Shown: one piece after another, positions 19,743 through 29,149 of the stretch | How the letters are laid out: the number at the start of each line of letters is the position of its first letter | How positions within the stretch are numbered: position 1 is the first letter of the stretch | NCBI RefSeq assembly: GCF_001425825.1 | Contig: NZ_LMDM01000014.1 | Coordinates: 1-64,000, forward strand | Direction of reading: 5' to 3' | Source: Rhizobacter sp. Root1238 | GTDB taxonomy: Bacteria; Pseudomonadota; Gammaproteobacteria; Burkholderiales; Burkholderiaceae_C | Length of the DNA: 64,000 nt | Notes under the pieces: generated by a model | What the model saw: only the letters and a program-made list of their open reading frames with translations | Told to the model about the DNA's origin: nothing | Databases searched by the model: none | Program-made: the position numbers and the translations under genes

Positions 19743-21665
19743 TCAGGAACTCTTTCTGACGCGCAGGTACCACTCGCACAGCAGGCGGACCTGCTTCGAC
19801 GTGTAGCCCTTGGCGACCATCCGGGTCACGAAGTCCTCGTGCTTCTTCGCCTCGTCGGCGCTCGCCTTCGCGTTGAAGCTGATCACCGGCAGCAGCTCCT
19901 CGGTGTTCGAGAACATCTTCTTCTCGATCACCGTGCGCAGCTTCTCGTAGCTGGTCCAGACCGGGTTGTTGCCGGCGTTGTTGGCGCGTGCACGCAGCAC
20001 GAAGTTGACGATCTCGTTGCGGAAATCCTTCGGGTTCGCGATGCCGGCCGGCTTCTCGATCTTCTCGAGCTCGGCGTTCAGCGAGCCGCGGTCGAACACC
20101 TCGCCGGTGTCGGTGTCGCGGTACTCGTGGTCCTGGATCCAGTAGTCGGCATAGGTGACGTAGCGGTCGAAGATGTTCTGGCCGTACTCGCTGTAGCTCT
20201 CGAGGTAGGCGGTCTGGATCTCCTTGCCGATGAACTCGGCGTAGCGCACCGCCAGGTGCTCCTTGATGAACGCGAGGTACTTCTGCTCGGTCTCGGCCGG
20301 GAACTGCTCGCGCTCGATCTGCTGCTCGAGCACGTACATCAGGTGCACCGGGTTCGCGGCCACCTCGGTGCTGTCGAAGTTGAAGACCTTCGACAGGATC
20401 TTGAACGCGAAGCGCGTCGAGACGCCGCTCATGCCTTCGTCGACGCCGGCGTAGTCGCGGTACTCCTGGAAGCTCTTCGCGCGCGGGTCGGTGTCCTTCA
20501 GGTTCTCGCCGTCATACACCAGCATCTTCGAATAGAGGCTGCTGTTCTCCGGTTCCTTCAGCCGGGTCAGGGTCGCGAACTGCGACATCATCTTCAGCGT
20601 GCCTGGCGCGCAGGTGGCCGCGGCCAGCGACGAGCCGCGCAGCAGCTTCTCGTAGATCTTGACCTCTTCGCTGACGCGCAGGCAGTACGGCACCTTGACG
20701 ATGTAGATCCGGTCGAGGAAGGCCTCGTTGTTCTTGTTGTTGCGGAACGCCTTCCACTCGCTCTCGTTGCTGTGCGCGAGCACGATGCCGTCGAACGGGA
20801 TCGCGCCGAAGCCTTCGGTGCCCTTGTAGTTGCCTTCCTGCGTCGCGGTCAGCAGCGGGTGCAGCACCTTGATCGGCGCCTTGAACATCTCGACGAACTC
20901 GAGCAGGCCCTGGTTCGACAGGCACAGGCCGCCGGAGTAGCTGTACGCATCGGGGTCGTCCTGCGCATAGGTCTCGAGCTTGCGGATGTCGACCTTGCCG
21001 ACCAGCGACGAGATGTCCTGGTTGTTCTCGTCGCCCGGTTCGGTCTTCGCGATGCCCACCTGCTTCAGCACCGACGGGAAGCGCTTGACGATGCGGAACT
21101 TGCGGATGTCGCCGCCGAATTCTTCGAGCCGCTTGACGGCCCACGGCGACAGGATGCGCTGCAGGTAGCGGCGCGGGATGCCGTATTCCTTCTCGAGGAT
21201 GGGCCCGTCCTCGATCGCATCGAACAGCCCGAGCGGCGATTCGTTCACCGGCGAGCCCTTGATCGCGTAGAACGGCACCTCCTGCATCAGCGCCTTCAGC
21301 CGCTCGGCGATCGACGACTTGCCGCCGCCGACCGGGCCGAGCAGATACAGGATCTGCTTCTTTTCCTCCAGCCCCTGCGCGGCATGCCGGAAATACGACA
21401 CCACCTGCTCGATGGAGTCTTCCATGCCGTAGAACTCGGCGAAGGCCGGGTAGATCTTGATGACCTTGTTCGCGAACAGACGGGACAGCCGCGGGTCGTT
21501 GCGCGTGTCGATGGTCTGTGGATCCCCGATCGCCTTGAGCATGCGCTCGGCGGCGGTGGCGTAGGCCACGGGGTTGCGCTTGCATTCGGCGAGGTACTCT
21601 TCCAGCGAGAGTTCCTCTTCACGCGTGCGCTCGAAGCGTGCTGCGAAATGGCTGATCACGTCCAT
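19743..21665 (-). CDS. prkA: PrkA-family serine protein kinase (YeaG)
   Basis: 640 residues, an AAA-like PrkA/YeaG protein. The N-terminal domain has the Walker A segment YLLGPVGGGKSSIAERLK; the C-terminal PrkA domain resembles a protein-kinase fold. In E. coli YeaG acts in nitrogen and stationary-phase stress. The start at 21665 has a TAGGAGGTCAGC ribosome site. It is the first gene of the operon with yeaH and ycgB; the promoter should lie in the 373-bp gap upstream, where I find no recognisable sigma-54 or heat-shock element. Confidence 0.95.
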   Translation of the reverse strand: MDVISHFAARFERTREEELSLEEYLAECKRNPVAYATAAERMLKAIGDPQTIDTRNDPRLSRLFANKVIKIYPAFAEFYGMEDSIEQVVSYFRHAAQGLEEKKQILYLLGPVGGGKSSIAERLKALMQEVPFYAIKGSPVNESPLGLFDAIEDGPILEKEYGIPRRYLQRILSPWAVKRLEEFGGDIRKFRIVKRFPSVLKQVGIAKTEPGDENNQDISSLVGKVDIRKLETYAQDDPDAYSYSGGLCLSNQGLLEFVEMFKAPIKVLHPLLTATQEGNYKGTEGFGAIPFDGIVLAHSNESEWKAFRNNKNNEAFLDRIYIVKVPYCLRVSEEVKIYEKLLRGSSLAAATCAPGTLKMMSQFATLTRLKEPENSSLYSKMLVYDGENLKDTDPRAKSFQEYRDYAGVDEGMSGVSTRFAFKILSKVFNFDSTEVAANPVHLMYVLEQQIEREQFPAETEQKYLAFIKEHLAVRYAEFIGKEIQTAYLESYSEYGQNIFDRYVTYADYWIQDHEYRDTDTGEVFDRGSLNAELEKIEKPAGIANPKDFRNEIVNFVLRARANNAGNNPVWTSYEKLRTVIEKKMFSNTEELLPVISFNAKASADEAKKHEDFVTRMVAKGYTSKQVRLLCEWYLRVRKSS

Positions 21666-22038
21666 GCTGACCTCCTAAGACATCGGGATGGCGACAGCGA
21701 AGGGGCCACCTTCGCTGCCGTCTGGGGAAGTTCTGATGAAGTCCCGGGTCGAGGGCTCCATCAGAGCTTTCCTTTGAAAGGTCAGCGCGTCACGTGATTC
21801 AAGCTTGCGTCATTTCGAGGTGTCGTGTGTGTGGAGATGTGGAGGAAAACGACCGCTGTTCAACGCTTCGATCAGGTGAAGGTGTACAGCAATTAGTGTG
21901 CCCCCGTCTGTTGCCGCATGTCACCCACCTGAGTGGATGATGCATGCAATGAGCCGTTTGCGGCGGGGGAAGTTCCTGATGCGCGCCTCAGGGATTGTGA
22001 GGACAACGGAATGTCGATCGGCATGTCGGGGGCTGGTC
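21666..22038. other. Intergenic region between prkA and parB
   Basis: This 373-bp gap lies upstream of prkA and downstream of parB, both on the minus strand. It is somewhat lower in G+C than its surroundings. Apart from the prkA ribosome site, I recognise no gene, tRNA or strong terminator. A short palindromic patch, CTTTC-AAAG-GAAAG (minus strand, near 21770), could be part of the promoter region. Confidence 0.4.
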
Positions 22039-22932
22039 TCAGGTGTTGGTCAATCCGAGCTTGTCGAGCAACCCATTCAACTCCTCCAGCGAGCCGAAGG
22101 CAATGGCGACTTCGCCTTGTTCGCCGCGCTTGGTGCGTTTCTTGACGCGAATCTCGACCTGCGCCGTCAGTGCATCGGAGAGTTCTTCCTCGATGCGCGC
22201 GATGTCGCGCGGCTTTTCTTTCGGCACGCGCAGCAGCGGTTGCTGGCGCGACGAGCCCATCTTCGTCACGAGCTTCTCGGCCTCGCGCACGCTGAGTTTC
22301 TTCGCGACGATCTCGCCGGCACCGAGGATCTGGTGCGCGCCATCGAGCGGCAGCAGCGCGCGCGCATGGCCCATGTCGAGGTCGCCGGCCATCAGCATCT
22401 GCTGCACCGGCTCGGCCAGGTTCAGCAGGCGCAGCAGGTTGCTCGCCGCACTGCGCGAGCGGCCGACGGCCTGGGCCGCCTGCTCGTGCGTCAGGTGGAA
22501 TTCGTTGACCAGGCGCGCGATGCCTTGCGCCTCTTCGAGCGGGTTCAGGTCTTCGCGCTGGATGTTCTCGATCAGCGCCATCGCCGCGGCGGCTTCGTCC
22601 GGCACCTCGCGCACCAGCACCGGTACCTCGTCGAGGCCGGCCAGCTTCGCGGCGCGGGTGCGGCGTTCGCCGGCGATGATCTCGTAGCGGTTCGGCGCGA
22701 CCGGGCGCACCAGCACCGGCTGCATGATGCCCTGCGCCTTGATGCTTTCGGCGAGCTCGTACAGCGAGCCCTCGTCCATGCGCGTGCGCGGCTGGTACTT
22801 GCCCGGCTGCAGCTGCGTCAGCTTCAGCGTGCGCGGCGTGCCGTCGTTGACCGGAACGGGGGTGTCGCTGACCGTGGGGCCGAGCAGTGCTTCGAGGCCG
22901 AGGCCGAGGCCTTTGGGTTTCTTGGTTGCCAT
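22039..22932 (-). CDS. parB: Chromosome partitioning protein ParB
   Basis: 297 residues. It begins [18 protein letters not shown], the usual ParB start. The CTP-binding ParB/Srx domain contains [20 protein letters not shown] and [17 protein letters not shown]. The HTH parS-binding region follows ([24 protein letters not shown]), then a C-terminal dimerisation segment. It spreads from parS and loads the condensin. Three parS-like sites lie nearby at 26048-28782. Unlike the usual parAB order, parA (24561-25340) is separated from parB by a hydrolase gene and an oppositely oriented argC. Confidence 0.97.
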   Translation of the reverse strand: MATKKPKGLGLGLEALLGPTVSDTPVPVNDGTPRTLKLTQLQPGKYQPRTRMDEGSLYELAESIKAQGIMQPVLVRPVAPNRYEIIAGERRTRAAKLAGLDEVPVLVREVPDEAAAAMALIENIQREDLNPLEEAQGIARLVNEFHLTHEQAAQAVGRSRSAASNLLRLLNLAEPVQQMLMAGDLDMGHARALLPLDGAHQILGAGEIVAKKLSVREAEKLVTKMGSSRQQPLLRVPKEKPRDIARIEEELSDALTAQVEIRVKKRTKRGEQGEVAIAFGSLEELNGLLDKLGLTNT

Positions 22933-22949
22933 CGTGGCATTTTCCCCGA

Positions 22950-23549
22950 TCAACCGGCACGGGCCGTCGGCGGCGGTTGCAGGGATTGCAGCGATTGCAG
23001 CAGCGCGCGTCCGTCGGGCCACGCGCCCAGCCCCGAGTCGCCGTTGATGTGGCCGCGCGGACCGATGTCGACCTGCCGGCTGCCCCACGCGCGGGTCATC
23101 TGGGCCGCGCGTTCGGGGGCGCAGTACGGGTCGTCGCTGCTGACCACCGCGATGCTTGCGAAGGGCAGGGCCTGGCGCGCGATCGGGCGCCACGGCGTCA
23201 GCTGGGGCGGCATGTCCGCGCGCTCGATGTCGGGCGGCGCCACCAGCAGTGCGCCGCGCACGCGGTGCGTGTGGCGAGAGTGCGCGGCCCAGGCCGCCAC
23301 CAGCTGGCAGCCCAGGCTGTGCGCGGCCAGCAGCGCGGGGCGCTCGTCCTGCAGCAGCACCTCTTCGAGGCGGGTCATCCAGTCGCCGCGCTTCGGCCAC
23401 AGCCAGTCGGCCTGCTCGACGCGGAGGTCGCCGTGTTCGCGTTCCCAGAGGGTCTGCCAATGGCCGGGGCCGGAGTTCTCCCAGCCGGGGAGCAGCAGCA
23501 CCCGCACGTCGTGCAGGGCCAGCGATTCTTGCGAATGGGCGTTTGTCAT
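22950..23549 (-). CDS. RBBP9/YdeN-type alpha/beta hydrolase
   Basis: 199 residues. The start pattern [20 protein letters not shown] is characteristic of RBBP9-like serine hydrolases. The nucleophile is in [11 protein letters not shown], the acidic residue in VSSDDPYC, and the histidine in [13 protein letters not shown]. Physiological substrates of the bacterial members are unknown. It lies 17 bp upstream of parB on the same strand, so it is probably cotranscribed with it. It is divergent from argC. Confidence 0.87.
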   Translation of the reverse strand: MTNAHSQESLALHDVRVLLLPGWENSGPGHWQTLWEREHGDLRVEQADWLWPKRGDWMTRLEEVLLQDERPALLAAHSLGCQLVAAWAAHSRHTHRVRGALLVAPPDIERADMPPQLTPWRPIARQALPFASIAVVSSDDPYCAPERAAQMTRAWGSRQVDIGPRGHINGDSGLGAWPDGRALLQSLQSLQPPPTARAG

Positions 23550-23604
23550 GCAGGTGGCTTATCCTCGCGGTCCGAATTCTCTTTTTGGGCAGGTGGACGA
23601 TTCA

Positions 23605-24546
23605 ATGAAGCATCGCGTGTTTGTCGACGGCCAGGAAGGCACGACCGGTCTGCGCATCAACGAATACCTGGCGGCGCGCAGCGACGTCGAAGTGTTGCGC
23701 ATTGATGCCGATCGACGCAAGGATGCCGCCGAACGCGCCCGCCTGCTGAACGCCGCCGACGTGGCTTTCCTGTGCCTGCCGGATGCGGCCTCGCGCGAGG
23801 CCGCGGCGATGGTGACGAACCCGGACACCTGCCTGATCGATGCCAGCACGGCCCACCGCACGGTGCCGGGCTGGGTGTTCGGCCTGCCGGAGCTGGCAGC
23901 AGACCAACGCGAGCGGCTGCGCGGCAGCAAGCGGATCGCCAACCCGGGCTGCCATGCCAGCGCCTTCATCCTGCTGATGCGGCCGCTGGTGGATGCCGGT
24001 CTCGTGCCCGCCTCGCTGGGCGTCAGTGCGACGTCGATCACCGGTTACTCCGGCGGCGGCAAGAAGATGATCGAGCAGTACGAAGCGGGCGGCGATGCCC
24101 GTCTCGATGCGCCGCGGCCCTATGGCCTGACGCTGGCGCACAAGCACCTGCCCGAGATGATGGCGCACACCGGGCTGACGACCAAGCCGGTATTCATGCC
24201 GATCGTGGGCAGCTTCTACAAGGGCTTGGCAGTGAGTGTGCCCTTGCACTTGTCGACCTTGTCGGCGGGCGCGAGCGCCGAATCCGTGCATGCGGCGCTG
24301 AGCCGGCGCTATGCCGGCGAGCGTTTCATTCGCGTGATGCCGCTGCGCGATGCGCCGACGCTCGAAGACGGCTTCTTCGATGTGCAGGCCTGCAACGACA
24401 GCAACCGTGTCGACCTGTTCGTGTTCGCGAATGACGACCAGGTGCTGCTGATGTCGCGCCTCGACAACCTCGGCAAGGGCGCCAGCGGCGCGGCGGTGCA
24501 GTCGATGAACGTGCACCTCGGCCTCGACGAAGGCCTGGGGCTGTAA
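23605..24546 (+). CDS. argC: N-acetyl-gamma-glutamyl-phosphate reductase, short type
   Basis: A 313-residue ArgC of the short AGPR2 type, which catalyses NADPH-dependent reduction in arginine biosynthesis. The N-terminal [14 protein letters not shown] is the type-2 nucleotide-binding loop. The catalytic cysteine is Cys116 in [10 protein letters not shown], and [13 protein letters not shown] is conserved downstream. No other arg gene is in the window. It runs opposite to, and between, the hydrolase-parB and parA genes, ending 14 bp from the parA stop. Burkholderiales often carry two argC types; the other would be elsewhere. Confidence 0.95.
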   Translation: MKHRVFVDGQEGTTGLRINEYLAARSDVEVLRIDADRRKDAAERARLLNAADVAFLCLPDAASREAAAMVTNPDTCLIDASTAHRTVPGWVFGLPELAADQRERLRGSKRIANPGCHASAFILLMRPLVDAGLVPASLGVSATSITGYSGGGKKMIEQYEAGGDARLDAPRPYGLTLAHKHLPEMMAHTGLTTKPVFMPIVGSFYKGLAVSVPLHLSTLSAGASAESVHAALSRRYAGERFIRVMPLRDAPTLEDGFFDVQACNDSNRVDLFVFANDDQVLLMSRLDNLGKGASGAAVQSMNVHLGLDEGLGL

Positions 24547-24560
24547 GGCCCCGGAGCGTT

Positions 24561-25340
24561 TCAGGCCGCGACGGCCTCGTTGGCCCGCGCGACCATCTCG
24601 GTCGCGAATTCAACGAAGGCCTGCGCACCCCGCGAGGCCGGATCGAACACCACGCCCGGCAGGCCGTAGCTCGGCGCCTCGGCCAGGCGGACGTTGCGCG
24701 GGATCACGCTGTTGAAGACCTTGTCGCCGAAGTGCACCTTCAGCTGGTCGCTGACCTGCTGCTGCAGCGTGATGCGCGGATCGAACATCACGCGCAGCAG
24801 GCCGATCAGCTGCAGGTCGGGGTTCAGGTTGGCATGCACCTGCTTGATGGTGTTGACCAGGTCCGACAGGCCTTCGAGCGCGAAGTACTCGCACTGCATC
24901 GGCACCACCACCCCGTGCGCGCTGCACAGCCCGTTCAGCGTCAGCAGGCTCAGCGACGGCGGGCAGTCGATCAGCACGAAGTCGTAGTCGGACGCCACCG
25001 CCTCGAGGGCCAGCTTCAGCCGCTTGTCGCGCCGCTCCAGGCTGACCAGTTCGACCTCGGCGCCAGCGAGTTCGCGGTTCGCGCCCAGCACGTCGTAGCC
25101 GACCTTCTCGCTGCGCTGGCGGGCTTCGGCGATCGTCGCCGATTCCAGCAGCACGTCGTAGACGCTCAGTGACATGGCCCGCTTGTCGATGCCCGATCCC
25201 ATGGTCGCGTTGCCCTGGGGGTCGAGGTCGACGACCAGCACACGCTGGCCGATCTGCGCCAGGCCGGCAGCCAGGTTGACGGTGGTCGTCGTCTTGCCGA
25301 CGCCGCCCTTTTGGTTCGCGATGCAGAAGATGCGGGTCAT
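24561..25340 (-). CDS. parA: Chromosome partitioning ATPase ParA
   Basis: A 259-residue deviant Walker-A ATPase. The P-loop is ANQKGGVGKTTTTVNLA with the signature lysine; Walker B is VLVVDLDPQGN and DFVLIDCPPSLSLLTLN follows. It forms the gradient on the nucleoid that moves ParB-parS complexes. The start is the ATG at 25340. It is preceded on the same strand by mnmG-rsmG-LysE family genes, the typical chromosomal neighbourhood, but is split from parB by argC and a hydrolase gene. Confidence 0.97.
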   Translation of the reverse strand: MTRIFCIANQKGGVGKTTTTVNLAAGLAQIGQRVLVVDLDPQGNATMGSGIDKRAMSLSVYDVLLESATIAEARQRSEKVGYDVLGANRELAGAEVELVSLERRDKRLKLALEAVASDYDFVLIDCPPSLSLLTLNGLCSAHGVVVPMQCEYFALEGLSDLVNTIKQVHANLNPDLQLIGLLRVMFDPRITLQQQVSDQLKVHFGDKVFNSVIPRNVRLAEAPSYGLPGVVFDPASRGAQAFVEFATEMVARANEAVAA

Positions 25341-25366
25341 GGAGGAGGGCGCTGCTGGAAGAGGGA

Positions 25367-25984
25367 TCAGTTGCTGCCGAGGCGGATGCCGAAGCCGATC
25401 AGGAAGATACCAGCCGCCTTCTGCAACCACGCTGCCAATCGCCGGTGCCGGCGCACTTTGTTCGACACCGACTGCGCGAACGCGCACAGCGTCAGGCAGT
25501 AGGCGAGGGTGATCAACGCGATCGTCGCGGCCATCGCGGCGAAGGTGGTCGCACCGCGGTGAGTGGCCGGGTTGATGAACAACGGGAAGAAGGCCATGTA
25601 GAACACGATGGCCTTCGGGTTCAGCAAGGTGATCAGGAAGGCTTGGCGCGCATAGCCGCGCGGCTCGATGCGGACCGGCGAGGCGTCGCCGGGCCTGGCG
25701 AGCAGCAGGCGCAGGCCGATCCAGACCAGGTAGGCGGCGCCGCCGTACTGCACCAGCCGGAACGCGGTCGGGTGCGACGCCAGCAGCGCGGCCACGCCCC
25801 CGACGGCACACCACAGCAGCACCTGGTCGCCGGCGATCACGCCGAAGGTGGCGGCCGCACCGGCTCGGAATCCGCCTTTCGCGGTGGACGTGAGCAAGGC
25901 CAGCGTGCCAGGACCGGGCAGTGCCAGGAACAGCACGATGGCCAGGCAGAACGACCCGTAGTCGGAGATGCCGAGGACGGTCAT
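25367..25984 (-). CDS. LysE/RhtB-family amino-acid exporter
   Basis: A 205-residue membrane protein with six hydrophobic segments. The N-terminal LFLALPGPGTLALLTSTAKGGFRAGAAATFG matches the LysE/RhtB signature. Members export amino acids such as homoserine, threonine or lysine; the substrate here is unknown. Its ATG overlaps the rsmG stop codon by ATGA, so it is translated with rsmG, and parA follows 26 bp downstream. Confidence 0.92.
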   Translation of the reverse strand: MTVLGISDYGSFCLAIVLFLALPGPGTLALLTSTAKGGFRAGAAATFGVIAGDQVLLWCAVGGVAALLASHPTAFRLVQYGGAAYLVWIGLRLLLARPGDASPVRIEPRGYARQAFLITLLNPKAIVFYMAFFPLFINPATHRGATTFAAMAATIALITLAYCLTLCAFAQSVSNKVRRHRRLAAWLQKAAGIFLIGFGIRLGSN

Positions 25985-26643
25985 TCGGCAGCCCGGGGTC
26001 GGATCCAGACCAGGCAGCGCTCGGCGTTCAGGTCGGGCACTTGCAACGGTTCCACGTGAAACACATCGAGATCGGCCGGCAGGTCAGCGATTTCCGTGGA
26101 GGGCGGCTTGCCCTTCATCGCCATCCAGGTGCTGCCTGCAGGAGCGAGGTGCTTCGCGGTCAACCGCGTGAAATCGCCCAGCGACGCGAAGGCGCGGGAG
26201 GTGACCACATCGGCCCCGGCGGGCGGCAGTTCTTCGACGCGGGCATGCTGCGACCGCAGCTGGCGCAGCCCCAGCTCGGCCGCGGCCTGCTGGATGAAGC
26301 TGGCCTTCTTGCCGACGGTGTCGACGCAGGTGATCTGCCAGCCGGGTTCGGCGATGGCGATCACCACCCCCGGCAGGCCGGCGCCACTGCCGACATCGAG
26401 CAAGCGCAGCGGCTGACCGGCCGCATGCCGGCGCAGCGGCACCACGACCGACAGGCTGTCGAGCAGGTGGTGGGTCAGCATCTCGGCCGGATCGCGGACC
26501 GCCGTCAGGTTGTAGACGCGGTTCCACTTCGCGATCAGGTCCTGGTAGGCGAGCAGGCGCGCCTGCTGGTCGGCGTCGAGCGTCAGCCCGAGCCGCTCCA
26601 GCCCGCGGGCGAGGACGAACTCGCGGGCCTCAGGCGGCTGCAT
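25981..26643 (-). CDS. rsmG: 16S rRNA m7G527 methyltransferase
   Basis: A 220-residue RsmG (GidB), which methylates N7 of G527 in 16S rRNA. The SAM motif is [17 protein letters not shown], and the family segments [22 protein letters not shown] and [12 protein letters not shown] are present. The start at 26643 (MQPPEAREF) overlaps the mnmG coding end by 14 bp. One parS-like site (26048-26063) lies within its 3' coding part. It belongs to the mnmG-rsmG-lysE-parA cluster. Confidence 0.96.
   Translation of the reverse strand: MQPPEAREFVLARGLERLGLTLDADQQARLLAYQDLIAKWNRVYNLTAVRDPAEMLTHHLLDSLSVVVPLRRHAAGQPLRLLDVGSGAGLPGVVIAIAEPGWQITCVDTVGKKASFIQQAAAELGLRQLRSQHARVEELPPAGADVVTSRAFASLGDFTRLTAKHLAPAGSTWMAMKGKPPSTEIADLPADLDVFHVEPLQVPDLNAERCLVWIRPRAAE
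26048..26063. promoter_or_regulatory. parS-like site 1 (inside rsmG)
   Basis: GGTTCCACGTGAAACA matches the parS consensus TGTTTCACGTGAAACA at 14 of 16 positions, with differences at positions 1 and 5. It is close to parA and parB and is likely a ParB-binding site. Confidence 0.8.
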
Positions 26644-28612
26644 CGTTCGGGGCGGTGTCGTTGCCTGCACGGTCCGTCGTCATGAATTCCTTGAAGCGGC
26701 CTTTCTTCAGGTGAATCAGCAACAGCGAAATGGCGGCCGGGGTGATGCCGGAGATGCGAGAAGCCTGGCCCAAGGTCTCGGGCCGGTGCTTCGCCAGCTT
26801 TTGCCGCGCTTCGAAACTGAGTGCGGTGACCTGGGCGTAGTCGAGCTCGGCCGGCAGGCGCAGGTTTTCGAAATGGGCGGCGCGCTCGACTTCGTCGTTC
26901 TGCTTGGTGATGTAGCCGGCGTACTTGATGCTGATTTCGGCCTGCTCGATCACCGTGTCCGCGAGCGTCAGGCCCAGTTCGGCCTGCAATGCGGCGCGTG
27001 AGAGACCCAGCTCGGGTTTGGCGATGGCGGCGACTTCGGCAATGGCATCGAAGCCAACCCCCGGTCGCCGAAGCAGGTCGGCCAGGCTGTATTCATGCTC
27101 GATGGCCTTGCCGAGCAGTCGTTCGGCGTCGGCCGCGGGCAGCAGGGTGGGGTGGACCCAGGTCGAGCGCAGCCGCTCGGTTTCACGTGAAACAGCATCG
27201 CGCTTGCGGTTGAAGGCATCCCAGCGCGCGTCGTCCACCAGGCCCATCTCGCGACCGACCTCGGTGAGCCGCAGGTCGGCATTGTCTTCACGCAGCTGCA
27301 GCCGGAATTCGGCACGGCTGGTGAACATCCGGTAGGGCTCGGTCACGCCCTTGGTGATCAGGTCATCGACGAGAACGCCGAGGTAGGCTTGGTCGCGGCG
27401 GGGCGTCCAAGCCCCGTGTCCCTGGACCTGGCGAGCGGCGTTGATGCCGGCGAACAGGCCTTGGGCCGCAGCCTCTTCATAGCCGGTCGTGCCATTGATC
27501 TGGCCGGCGAAGAACAGGCCGCCGATCGACTTGGTCTCGAAGCTGGCCTTCAGGCCCCGCGGATCGAAGTAGTCGTACTCGATCGCATAGCCGGGTCGAA
27601 GGATGTGGGCATTCTCCAGTCCCGGCATCGAGCGCACGGCAGCGAGCTGGATGTCGAAGGGCAGGCTGGTGCTGATGCCGTTCGGGTAGAACTCGTGCGT
27701 CGTCAGGCCTTCGGGCTCGAGGAAGATCTGGTGCGAGTCCTTGTCGGCGAAGCGGTTGATCTTGTCTTCGATGCTCGGGCAGTAGCGCGGGCCGACGCCT
27801 TCGATCACGCCGGTGAACATCGGGCTGCGGTCGAAGCCGCCGCGGATGATCTCGTGCGTGCGCTCGTTGGTGTGGGTGATCCAGCAGGGCAGCTGGCGCG
27901 GGTGCTGGGACGCCTGGCCCATGAAGCTGAACACCGGCACCGGATCGAGGTCGCCGGGCTGCTCGGTGAGCTTCGAGAAGTCGATCGTGCGGCCGTCCAG
28001 GCGCGGTGGGGTGCCGGTTTTCAGCCGGCCTTGCGGCAGCTTCAGTTCCTTCAGCCGCGCGGACAGCGACACGGCGGGCGGATCGCCGGCCCGGCCGCCC
28101 GCGTGGTTCTGCAGCCCGACGTGGATGCGGCCGTCGAGGAAGGTGCCAGCCGTCAGCACGACGGCCCGGGCGCGGAAGCGGATGCCGACCTGCGTGACGG
28201 CACCGACGACGCGATCACCTTCGACGATCAGATCGTCGACCGCTTGCTGGAACAGCGTCAGGTTCGGTTGGTTCTCCAGCCGGTGGCGGATGGCCGCCTT
28301 GTAGAGAATGCGATCCGCCTGAGCGCGGGTGGCACGAACGGCCGGGCCCTTCGAGCCGTTGAGGATGCGGAACTGGATGCCCGATTCATCGGTGGCGGCG
28401 GCCATCGCGCCCCCGAGCGCATCGACCTCCTTGACCAGGTGCCCCTTGCCGATGCCGCCGATCGACGGATTGCAGCTCATCTGGCCCAGCGTTTCGATGT
28501 TGTGCGTCAGCAGCAAGGTGCTGCAGCCCATGCGGGCGGCGGCGAGTGCGGCCTCGGTGCCGGCATGGCCGCCGCCGACGACAATCACGTCGAAATCTTG
28601 GGGGAACAACAT
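26630..28612 (-). CDS. mnmG: tRNA uridine 5-carboxymethylaminomethyl modification enzyme
   Basis: A 660-residue MnmG (GidA), which with MnmE modifies the wobble uridine of several tRNAs. The FAD motif is [38 protein letters not shown] and the later [16 protein letters not shown] are family hallmarks. A parS-like site at 27179-27194 lies within the coding sequence, as is common for parS in this region of proteobacterial chromosomes. It starts the mnmG-rsmG-lysE-parA cluster. Confidence 0.97.
   Translation of the reverse strand: MLFPQDFDVIVVGGGHAGTEAALAAARMGCSTLLLTHNIETLGQMSCNPSIGGIGKGHLVKEVDALGGAMAAATDESGIQFRILNGSKGPAVRATRAQADRILYKAAIRHRLENQPNLTLFQQAVDDLIVEGDRVVGAVTQVGIRFRARAVVLTAGTFLDGRIHVGLQNHAGGRAGDPPAVSLSARLKELKLPQGRLKTGTPPRLDGRTIDFSKLTEQPGDLDPVPVFSFMGQASQHPRQLPCWITHTNERTHEIIRGGFDRSPMFTGVIEGVGPRYCPSIEDKINRFADKDSHQIFLEPEGLTTHEFYPNGISTSLPFDIQLAAVRSMPGLENAHILRPGYAIEYDYFDPRGLKASFETKSIGGLFFAGQINGTTGYEEAAAQGLFAGINAARQVQGHGAWTPRRDQAYLGVLVDDLITKGVTEPYRMFTSRAEFRLQLREDNADLRLTEVGREMGLVDDARWDAFNRKRDAVSRETERLRSTWVHPTLLPAADAERLLGKAIEHEYSLADLLRRPGVGFDAIAEVAAIAKPELGLSRAALQAELGLTLADTVIEQAEISIKYAGYITKQNDEVERAAHFENLRLPAELDYAQVTALSFEARQKLAKHRPETLGQASRISGITPAAISLLLIHLKKGRFKEFMTTDRAGNDTAPNDAAA
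27179..27194. promoter_or_regulatory. parS-like site 2 (inside mnmG)
   Basis: GGTTTCACGTGAAACA matches the parS consensus at 15 of 16 positions; only the first base differs. It is the best match in the window and lies inside mnmG. Confidence 0.88.
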
Positions 28613-28766
28613 GGGGGCTCCGGTTGGGGTCGCAGCAGCGGCTTTCCGCGCTGCAATCGCAGGGCGCGAGGGGCGCCGGCGAGGGCTGAATTTTAGGCGG
28701 GGCCCGCGTTCCCGTCACCCGTTGTCACGGCCTGCCGCGCCTGCAGCGTGGTTTCGTCGACACCTT

Positions 28767-28782
28767 GGTTTCACGTGGAACA
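28767..28782. promoter_or_regulatory. parS-like site 3 (upstream of mnmG)
   Basis: GGTTTCACGTGGAACA matches the parS consensus at 14 of 16 positions. It lies in the divergent region between mnmG and the YkgJ-like gene, five bases before the latter's ATG, so ParB binding might influence that gene. Confidence 0.75.
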
Positions 28783-28786
28783 ACCC

Positions 28787-29062
28787 ATGAACACCGCTTT
28801 GGCCTGCCGACCCGGCTGTGGCGCCTGCTGCACCGCGCCGTCGATCAGCACGCCGATTCCCGGCATGCCCGATGGCAAGCCGGCGGGCGTGCCGTGCGTG
28901 CAACTCGATGCTGAGCAGCGTTGCAAGATCTTCGGCCAGGTGGATCGGCCCGCGGTCTGTGGTTCGTTGCAACCAGGCGCCGAAATGTGCGGCACCAGTG
29001 CCGAGCACGCGATCCGTTGGCTGACCCGGCTTGAGCGCCAGACCTGCCCGGCACCGCGCTGA
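28787..29062 (+). CDS. YkgJ-family cysteine-cluster protein
   Basis: A 91-residue protein with cysteines arranged as C-x3-C-x2-CC near the N terminus (RPGCGACC), then [20 protein letters not shown] and MCGTS. This is the pattern of the YkgJ/CxxCxxCC zinc or iron-chelating family. It is small enough to be a single metal-binding module. Its role is unknown. The ATG at 28787 follows the parS-like site directly. It is divergent from mnmG. Confidence 0.85.
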   Translation: MNTALACRPGCGACCTAPSISTPIPGMPDGKPAGVPCVQLDAEQRCKIFGQVDRPAVCGSLQPGAEMCGTSAEHAIRWLTRLERQTCPAPR

Positions 29063-29149
29063 CACCGCGCTGACACCGCTGCGGCTACCCCCAATGCCGA
29101 ACGCAGGGCGGCTCTCTAGACTGGTCCATCCTGACTGAGCGGAGACGCC

